Source: Theodoxus fluviatilis
Taxonomy: Eukaryota; Mollusca; Gastropoda; Cycloneritida; Neritidae
Direction: 5' to 3'
Length of the DNA stretch: 15,223 nt
Assembly: GCA_034096865.1 (NCBI GenBank)
Contig: JAWQFJ010017469.1
Location: 5,001 to 20,223, forward strand
Part shown: positions 9,902 through 15,223 of the stretch, piece after piece
Position numbering within the stretch: position 1 is the stretch's first letter
Layout of the letters: the number at the start of each line of letters is the position of its first letter
Made by a program: the position numbers and the translations under genes
The notes under the pieces: generated by a model
The model's input: only the letters and a program-made list of their open reading frames with translations
Told to the model about the DNA's origin: nothing
Databases searched by the model: none

Positions 9902-9928
9902 GCGCATGCGTCAAAACCGGAAGTGACG
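9902..9928. promoter_or_regulatory. Promoter-like motif cluster (NRF1, ETS, CRE-like)
   Basis: GCGCATGCG at 9902-9910 matches the core of NRF1 sites. ACCGGAAGTGACG at 9916-9928 combines an ETS site with a CRE-like half. In vertebrates this combination marks CpG-rich core promoters. Surrounding bases are CpG-rich compared with the rest of the intron. No downstream transcript is apparent, so a cryptic, alternative or transposon-borne promoter is only a possibility. Confidence 0.35.
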
Positions 9929-10019
9929 CGTGTATCGCGCCTCGTTCAAATCCGCCACTCCGCCTGACTGACTTCGCACGCCCTGCGGAGTTATGCTAAG
10001 ATCCGCCCGCATTAATGTA

Positions 10020-11300
10020 CAGGGGCGGATCTGGGTTTTGAAAGGGGGGGGGGTGCAAAGTTCTTTTTTGTTTTGTTTTGTATCTTGGCGAAGGCGCGAA
10101 GCGCCGAACCGACGGCGCGAAGCGCCGAGCATGCTAGGGGGGTCCGGGGGCATGCCCCCCCTGAATTTTTTTTTAAAAAAGGAAGCAAAATGGTGCAATC
10201 TGGTGCAATCTGAGCGTGTAAAGTGCTATTTTCAGGCGATACATTTTGCCACTGATGTGTTGGGGGGTGGAGATAGGACCAACTGTCTCTCTCTTGGGAA
10301 GCACATGCTCGAAAATGTACAGTGCTAAATAAGTTCGATGTTAATAATAAAGAATCACAATTCACAAAAACGACATGAGGAAAAATTATTTGCAACAAGA
10401 TCATACCTCGAATTTAATAATCTTTATTCCGAATATGTAAGAAGACATCTGTAACCAGTTTGTTGTGGGAGTCAGGCCTGGTCAGTCTAGAGACATTGAA
10501 TAAACACACACATGGAGGACTTTGCCTAGTCATAGGCCTAATCATGTGACAACATTTTCTGTGGCTGAAGGCGCATGACTGTGTTGTATTTTGTTGCAAA
10601 TCTGTTGACAGCATCTGGAATGTCTATTTTCATTCCTGTAATAGCATCTCTCAGGCTCGTGTGTGTGTGTGTGTGTAAGGGGGGGGGGGTGCAATTACAT
10701 TTAATTTTACTAGTGCATTCCTATATTTATCAGCATCTCTCTCTCTGCACCCACCCACCCCTTTTTATTTTGGCTGGGGGGGGGGGGGGGTGCAATTACA
10801 TCACTATATTTATCAACATATTTCTCTTTCCATTTTTTTTATGTATTATCATTGTTTATGTATTTTATTTCTTTAATTTATTTAGTTAGTTTTTTGGCTG
10901 GGGGTGGAATTACATTTACATTACTATATTTATCAGCATCTCTTTCTCTTTTTTGTTCTGCCGAGGGAGGGGGGGGGGGTGCAATTACATTTACATTACT
11001 ATATTTATCAGCTTCTCTCTTTCTTTTTTTTAAGCCGAGGAGGGGGTGGGGGTGCAATTATATTTACATTCCAATATTTATCAACATCTCTTTCCCTGAG
11101 TCTCTCTCTCATTTTTTGTCTTTTTGCTTGGGGGGGGGGGGGGGGGGGTGCAATTACATTTACATTACTACATTATCAACATATCTTTTTTTTCTTTCTT
11201 TCTTTCTTTCTTTTCTTCTCTTTTTTTTTTTTTTTTTTTTTGTCCCGCTGGGGGGGGGGGTGCAATTGCACCCATTGCACCCCCCCCAGATCCGCCCCTG
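10020..11300. mobile_element. DNA transposon-like element with 16-bp terminal inverted repeats
   Basis: CAGGGGCGGATCTGGG at 10020-10035 is perfectly inverted at 11285-11300. ATGTA directly flanks both ends (10015-10019 and 11301-11305), consistent with a 5-bp target duplication. The subterminal motif GGGGTGCAA follows the left repeat and is mirrored on the right. Inside are two identical hairpins GGCGC-GAA-GCGCC (10093-10105 and 10114-10126), the palindrome GGGGGCATGCCCCC at 10146-10159 and a degenerate tandem array at 10679-11275. No transposase frame is present, so the element is non-autonomous. The superfamily is unassigned. Confidence 0.8.
10679..11275. repeat. Degenerate tandem array of poly(G)-TGCAATTACA units
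   Basis: Seven units each have a G run, TGCAATTACATTTACATTAC-type sequence, TATATTTATCA, then a CT- or T-rich stretch. The TGCAATTACA-type motif starts at about 10690, 10791, 10905 (GGAATTACA), 10980, 11053, 11149 and 11261, so spacing varies from about 73 to 114 bp. The last unit merges with the right terminal repeat through the perfect palindrome GGGTGCAATTGCACCC (11258-11273). Confidence 0.85.
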
Positions 11301-11366
11301 ATGTATCTGCGTTTTGTGACAAACGTCTTGCTCGGCGGTACTGTACTCCATGCACCTTAACGGTGC

Positions 11367-11430
11367 GCGTGATTCGGGTGTAATCTTAAGCTAAACGACG
11401 TTTATTGGCAGTATTACACCCGAATCACGC
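11367..11430. repeat. 18-bp perfect inverted repeat (hairpin)
   Basis: GCGTGATTCGGGTGTAAT at 11367-11384 is the exact reverse complement of 11413-11430, with a 28-nt spacer. It may be a small foldback insertion or the joined ends of a deleted element; it does not look like a terminator because there is no U-run after it. Confidence 0.75.
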
Positions 11431-11477
11431 GGAACACAGAATTTGCGCAGCTGAGTGCGAGCTGGAGGCAAAATCTG

Positions 11478-11535
11478 GGTCACGTGGCGGCGTCTATTTT
11501 CAAGGCTCGTGATTGGCTGAGCTACTTCCGGTTGG
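11478..11535. promoter_or_regulatory. Second promoter-like motif cluster (E-box, CCAAT, ETS)
   Basis: GGGTCACGTGGCGGCG carries a CACGTG E-box. GTGATTGGCTGAG carries an inverted CCAAT box, and TACTTCCGGTTGG an ETS core. The stretch is CpG-richer than the neighbouring intron. Function is inferred from motifs known in other animals only. Confidence 0.3.
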
Positions 11536-11615
11536 CGGTTGACGGTTTACCAGGGCCGGGTTTGAAAATAGGTAGTCGATCTTGGTCGCAAGATCATGCT
11601 TCGCCAATTATTAGC

Positions 11616-12103
11616 GGGGAGGGGCCGCTATTGCGGAGGGCCGCTATTGCGGAGGGCCGCTTTTGCGGGATTTTTTTGGTAACAAACGTTCTTAAGACAA
11701 TTTTGATTCTTTTGTCCTAAAACGCCAAAAAAACCAGAACATTTTTGTAACTTTTTTTTAACTTAGAAATTTTTTCGCTTTTTTTTCTATTGCAGGGGGC
11801 CGCTATTGCGGGATTTTTTTTCAAAAAAAAAGTAACAAACATTATATGTTTTTTTTTGGCGTTTTAGGACAAAAGAATCAAAATGGCCTTAAGAATTCTT
11901 GACCAAAAAAAAATCCCGCAATAGCGGCCCCCTGCAATAGAAAAAAAAGCGAAAAGCGAAAAAATTCTAAGTTTAAAAAGAAAGTAACAAAAATGTTATG
12001 GTTTTTAAGGCGTTTTAGGACATAAGAATCAAAATTGTCTTAAGAACTTTTGTTACCAAAAAAATCCCGCAATAGCGGCCCTCCGCAATAGAGAGCCGAC
12101 CCC
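11616..12103. mobile_element. Foldback/MITE-like element with 8-bp target duplication
   Basis: TTATTAGC occurs directly at 11608-11615 and again at 12104-12111, bordering a 488-bp element. Its two halves are imperfect inverted copies: GGGCCGCTATTGCGGG, ATTCTTTTGTCCTAAAACGC, TTTTTTCGCTTTTT and CTATTGCAGGGGGCCGC on the left all recur inverted on the right. The ends are GGGGAGGGGCCGCTATTG and, inverted, GGGGTCGGCTCTCTATTG. Three 16-bp tandem copies of GGGCCGCTATTGCGGA lie at 11622-11669. There is no coding capacity. An 8-bp duplication is typical of hAT or P-type transposons, but the termini do not decide the family. Confidence 0.8.
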
Positions 12104-12290
12104 TTATTAGCAAGGCGAAAGTCCGAGAGAATAACATGGCCGTGTTCAGGAGAGTGTTGGTGTACCAGCCAATCAAATGTTGACATATGCTGACACCGGC
12201 CTACGCCTCGCGAGATCTCGCGTCTTTACGACGCCCACTGATTTCGCCTGAGCCTGGCGGAGAGGGACTGTCTTTGTGGCGCCAGTCACA
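12104..12290. other. Intronic sequence with palindrome CGCGAGATCTCGCG
   Basis: A short stretch between two mobile elements. It holds the 14-bp palindrome CGCGAGATCTCGCG at 12209-12222 and a CCAAT motif near 12170. No gene is recognised. Confidence 0.4.
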
Positions 12291-12298
12291 CCATGGAT

Positions 12299-12344
<46 letters not shown>

Positions 12345-12352
12345 ATCCATGG
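12291..12352. repeat. 62-bp perfect palindrome: CCATGGATCC-(TA)21-GGATCCATGG
   Basis: A 42-bp TA run is bounded by CCATGGATCC on the left and its exact reverse complement on the right. TCACA flanks both sides (12286-12290 and 12353-12357), suggesting a tiny inserted palindromic element rather than a plain microsatellite. Confidence 0.85.
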
Positions 12353-12481
12353 TCACACACAGCAACTAGTATATAGCAGCTGCTGTGGGATACCCCACTT
12401 CTACGCCGACACCCATGACCGCGGAGCTTGCTTTCTTTCATTTCTTGTCAGATCTGATTGTTTTCCTGTCAGCGGGTAGCT

Positions 12482-12750
12482 ACATGAATGAATAAATGAA
12501 CGAACGAATAAAATAATCATGGATGGATGGATGGAAGAATGAATAAAAGAATGATGAATGGATGGATGAATGATGGATGGATGGATGGACGAATGCATGA
12601 ACGAATGAGTACTGGATGGATGAATGGATGAGTGAACGAATAAATGAACGAATGATCTAATGAACGAATGAACAAATGAATGAATAAACGAATGAATGAA
12701 CGAATGAATGAACGAACGAACGAACGAACGGACGGATGGACGGATGGATG
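12482..12750. repeat. GAAT/GGAT/GAAC tetranucleotide repeat
   Basis: Degenerate run of GAATGAAT, GGATGGAT and GAACGAAC units. On the minus strand it reads as the CATC-type family seen at 905-2160. Confidence 0.9.
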
Positions 12751-12837
12751 TTTGCGACCTACCAGCCTTTGTAGGCTATGTGAGACCATTGATAACAAAA
12801 ATCATTACAGCTGGCTAGAGTGAGACCAAATCCCATT

Positions 12838-12871
12838 TCCCTTCTTCTTCTTCTTCTTCTTCTTCTTCTTT
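12838..12871. repeat. (CTT)n microsatellite
   Basis: About ten uninterrupted CTT units at 12841-12870. Confidence 0.9.
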
Positions 12872-12939
12872 CCGTTCCTGCCCACGATCATCAATAGTGA
12901 TTACTTTGGCACGTGAAATTTTTACAGGTTGGGGAGTCT

Positions 12940-12970
12940 GGGGAGGTGGGGGGGGGGGGGGGGGGGGGGA
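12940..12970 (+). repeat. Poly(G) tract
   Basis: GGGGAGGTGGGGG leading into an uninterrupted run of about 20 G. On the minus strand it lies about 20 bp after the stop codon of the reverse-transcriptase fragment. Confidence 0.85.
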
Positions 12971-12990
12971 AGAGTCACAGTGGTCCCGTC

Positions 12991-13740
12991 CTAGCGGGAG
13001 GCACGCGACACGAACGTGTCGACAGTGCTGGCCTCAACCACGGCTGGAGGTAGGGCATTCCAGTCCCTTATTGTTCTGGGGAGGAAGGCTGCACTCCGGT
13101 ACTGCGTTCGGCAGGTGATGAGGCTGAACTGCTGGCTATGACATCGTCGCTGGCGTGGTGGTGGGGGAACCAGCTTTGACTTGATGCCAGGACAGTGGAC
13201 GATGCTGTGTTTGATCTTATACAGCATCGACAGGCGAGCAAGCTTCCTGCGTTCCTCCAGGGACTGCCACCCAAGGGAGTCCAGCATCTGGCTGACACTT
13301 GAAGTGTTATGGTAGCGGTTGCAGACGAAACGGGCAGCACGTCTCTGGACAGCCTCGACCTTGTCGATGTGCTTCTGGGAGTGAGGATCACATACCGACG
13401 AGGCATACTCGAGAGTAGGCCTGACAAAGGCCTTGTATGCCCTTTCTTTGACTGCTCTTGAAGAGATATTGAGGTTGCGCCGGAGGAAGCCTAGGGTCTG
13501 GTTTGCCCTGCTGACGATGCTGTTGATATGGTCGTCCCAGCAGAGGTCATCCTGTATGATCACACCCAGGTACCTGGCCGCCCTCACTGTCTCTAGGGTA
13601 TGTCCGTGAAGCTGGTAGGAGGGCTGTAGTGGGCGTCTGCTCCTCGTAACTGGCAAGGTATTGCACTTGGCAGGATGGAACTGCATGTCCCAGCTCTTCT
13701 CCCACTCCGCTAGTTGCTTACCGTTTGGGAATCGCTGTGG
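12991..13740 (-). pseudogene. 5'-truncated non-LTR retrotransposon reverse transcriptase (Jockey/CR1-like)
   Basis: An open minus-strand frame ends at a TAG at 12991-12993. The first ATG in frame is at 13758, but LINE similarity starts only around residue 14. Visible blocks: LAEWEKSWDMQFHPAKC (residues 16-32), which in Jockey/CR1-type elements follows the catalytic FADD box; ARYLGVIIQDDLCWDDHI (61-78); RAYKAFVRPTLEYASSVCDP (106-125); EAVQRRAARFV (135-145); and the C-terminal FLPRTIRDWNALP (225-237). The palm with FADD and the endonuclease are absent, as expected of a 5'-truncated LINE insertion, so it is not active. It lies antisense in intron 2 of the Schlafen-like gene. The intact frame over about 250 codons suggests a fairly recent insertion. 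Clade choice is by eye. Confidence 0.88.
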
Positions 13741-13840
13741 GAGACTTGGCGGGTCCATCCTTACCCCCGAGTCACACAGGCAGCCACGGGGAATTGAACA
13801 CCAGACTCTGCAGATGTGAGCCAGAACCCAGGGCTGATGC
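13741..13840 (-). mobile_element. Possible tRNA-derived SINE fragment, antisense
   Basis: Read on the minus strand, GGTGTTCAATTCCCCGTGGC contains a good B box (GTTCAATTC) in a tRNA T-arm-like context. It is followed by CTGCCTGTGTGACTCGGGGG and then joins the reverse-transcriptase fragment. The A box is not convincing. It could be a SINE remnant interrupted by, or fused to, the LINE copy. Confidence 0.35.
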
Positions 13841-13865
13841 TGTGTGCGGTGCGGTCACGTTCCAG

Positions 13866-14005
13866 AGAGGAAGCTGCTGACGCTGCAGGTGATGCCCTCC
13901 GACGCGCTGCCCTGCCTGTACATGTTCGAAAACGCGGCCTACATGCGGAACTGCCACGAAACCTTTGCCATCACCCCCCAGGCACGAATCACGTGGTACC
14001 AGCTG
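13866..14005 (+). CDS. Exon C of the Schlafen-like (AlbA_2 domain) gene
   Basis: Internal exon of 140 bp with acceptor ...GGTCACGTTCCAG and donor GTGAGT, ending in phase 0 after WYQL. It supplies the AG that completes the codon left by exon B (G+AG = Glu). The frame reads ERKLLTLQVMPSDALPCLYM, then FENAAYMRNCHETFAITPQ and a tail ending in WYQL. This is the usual last part of an AlbA_2 domain: a hydrophobic strand, P-S, P-x-Y, then A-Y-x-R-x-(G/N) and a threonine/proline turn before a C-terminal helix. An alternative acceptor after CTGACGCTGCAG (exon from 13888) would break the phase, so the upstream site is preferred. The exon is bracketed by mobile DNA: a SINE-like and reverse-transcriptase fragment starts about 30 bp upstream, and a foldback element starts 99 bp downstream. 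The reading frame leaves the exon in phase 0, so the coding sequence continues past the window end. Confidence 0.72.
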
Positions 14006-14104
14006 GTGAGTGTCGGGTTTCCTTCATTTCAAAGTGATCCGATCTATTTTTTGATTCAGTCCAACATAGTTGTCAGGTCGATTCAGCCCAGCCCAGTCCA
14101 GTCC

Positions 14105-14981
14105 AATGAGCGACTTTTTTGAAAATTATCTCCCTTGCCGCCGCTTGGCGGCGCGTCGGCTCTAAGGGGCTTGGTTGGTACACAGGACAAGTTCTTTCGC
14201 GTAGATTAGACCTGAGTGTTCGAGGTTTTTTAATTGTTTCCTTGCTGTCGCTTTCAAATCTGTTCACAGTACTAGGCTGGCTGGTTTACTTAGATGTGAT
14301 TTTTTTTTAATGCGTGCTAGCTGATATTAGGTTTAGAGCTTGAATTTTCAATGATATTACGCTTACAACTCCAGTCTTCGAACCAATGAAAACCACGGAA
14401 AGAGATGGCCGTTTCGTTCCTTGCATCTCATTGGCCAGCTTGTCATGAGGTCAGACTGATCACGCGCTGACCTCATGACAGTTGTAAGCGGAAAAAGCGA
14501 GTTGTAAGCGTAGATGTGATTTTTTAATGCGTGCTAACTGATATTAGGTTTAAAGCTTGAATTTTCAATGATATTACGCTTACAACTCGCTTTTTCCGCT
14601 TACAACTGTCATGAGGTCAGCGCGTGATCAGTCTGACCTCATGACAAGCTGGCCAATGAGATGCAAGGAACGAAACGGCCATCTCTTTCCGTGGTTTTCA
14701 TTGGTTCGAAGACTGGAGTTGTAAGCGTAATATCATTGAAAATTCAAGCTCTAAACCTAATATCAGCTAGCACGCATTTAAAAAAATCACATCTAAGTAA
14801 ACCAGCCAGCCTAGTACTGTGAACAGATTTGAAAGCGACAGCAAGGAAACAATTAAAAAACCTCGAACACTCAGGTCTAATCTACGCGAAAGAACTTGTC
14901 CTGTGTACCAACCAAGCCCCTTAGAGCCGACGCGCCGCCAAGCGGCGGCAAGGGAGATAATTTTCAAAAAAGTCGCTCATT
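14105..14981. mobile_element. 877-bp foldback element with near-perfect arms of about 405 bp
   Basis: Left arm 14105-14510 is the reverse complement of right arm 14577-14981, apart from a poly(T) length difference near 14300 (T9A2 versus T7A3). The 66-nt loop (14511-14576) is a direct copy, with a few changes, of a segment inside the left arm starting at about 14291. Each arm contains a nested hairpin GTCATGAGGTCAG/CTGACCTCATGAC (14442-14454 with 14467-14479 in the left arm). The same reading frame of about 64 residues starting MKIISLAAAW appears on both strands purely because the arms are identical. AGTCCAAT occurs at 14100-14107 and 14983-14990, but surrounding AGTCC repeats make the target duplication ambiguous. 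Confidence 0.9.
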
Positions 14982-15179
14982 AAGTCCAATTCAATCCCGT
15001 CTGCTCTGGTCTAGTCTGGCTTCGTCTCGTCTCATCCAGTCCAGTATGATATAATCCAGTCCAATCTAATCCAAACTCATCTCGTTTAATCCAAAGTCGT
15101 CAGTCTATTGGTCTAATCATTTTCATGTCTATAGCATCACTGATCTGCTTGCCTGCGCCTGTGTGTGCCAGTGTGTGCA
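14982..15179. repeat. Degenerate CCAGT/AATCC/CGTCT pentanucleotide repeat
   Basis: Runs of CCAGTCCAGT, AATCCAGTCC and CGTCTCGTCT. The same CAGCCCAGTCC repeat is present just left of the foldback element (14084-14104), so the element was inserted inside this tract. Confidence 0.7.
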
Positions 15180-15223
15180 ATTTTTGACTCACATGCGAAG
15201 CAAAATTGAGTCTATGTACAAAA
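15180..15223 (+). mobile_element. Left end of a second copy of the dispersed repeat at 7969-8820
   Basis: AATTTTTGACTCACATGCGA, then AGCAAAATTGAGTCTATGTAC, matches the start of the 7969 element without the 9-bp insertion (CAGTCACAT) that copy carries. The element runs off the window. Confidence 0.75.

Noticed and set aside
10852..11383. Overlapping open frames rich in G, F and L
   Set aside because: They result from poly(G) and poly(T) blocks of the tandem array inside the transposon.
13888..14005. Alternative exon C starting after CTGACGCTGCAG
   Set aside because: It has a valid AG but would enter in phase 0, which does not match the phase-1 end of exon B, and it would remove part of the hydrophobic strand of the domain.
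14119..14967. Identical MKIISLAAAW... frames on opposite strands
   Set aside because: They are the same DNA read twice because the two arms of the foldback element are identical; about 64 codons without motif is expected by chance.

Overview
This is eukaryotic DNA, most likely from a marine mollusc and probably a gastropod. The inference rests on GT-AG introns of several kilobases, heavy simple-sequence DNA, tRNA-derived SINEs, a Jockey/CR1-type LINE fragment, and a dispersed repeat starting TTTTTGACTCACATGCGAAG that I associate with mollusc genomes (from memory, not searched). Nothing looks bacterial: there are no operons, ribosome binding sites or CRISPR arrays.

The only convincing host gene is on the + strand. 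Three short GC-rich exons (2184-2433, 5966-6136, 13866-14005) join with compatible phases (1, 1, then 0) into 187 codons. The product resembles the AlbA_2/Schlafen-core domain: an [15 protein letters not shown] strand-turn, then an E/K-rich helix followed by ISPPVPLSLY, then a PSDALPCLYMFENAAYMR strand. The gene continues beyond both ends of the window. Its introns are about 3.5 kb and 7.7 kb and are filled with repeats.

Layout: 1-904 polypurine GAG-type repeat; 905-2160 CATC/CGTC tetranucleotide repeat ending at the branch point of exon A; 2184-2433 exon A; 2441-2792 tRNA-derived SINE starting 7 bp after the donor; 3050-3760 unrecognised, possibly transposon-derived; 3853-3979 truncated second SINE tail; 4160-4345, 5262-5410 and 5703-5940 tetra/pentanucleotide repeats; 5966-6136 exon B; 6150-6475 G/A-rich duplication; 6478-7936 satellite array of 84-bp units; 7969-8820 dispersed mollusc-type repeat with ten TCAAGGTCA motifs; about 9900 a promoter-like motif cluster; 10020-11300 a transposon with 16-bp terminal inverted repeats and an ATGTA duplication; 11367-11430 a hairpin; 11616-12103 a foldback element with an 8-bp duplication; 12291-12352 a 62-bp perfect palindrome around (TA)21; 12482-12750 tetranucleotide repeat; 12991-13740 (-) reverse-transcriptase fragment; 13866-14005 exon C; 14105-14981 a giant foldback element with arms of about 405 bp; 15180-15223 the start of another copy of the dispersed repeat.

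No new multi-gene system is visible. The most interesting content is the Schlafen-like domain, which appears to have replaced one nuclease glutamate; the unusual palindromic elements with readable target duplications; and the nuclear-receptor-type motif array carried by a repeat. All family assignments come from reading the sequence and recalling families; none was searched.
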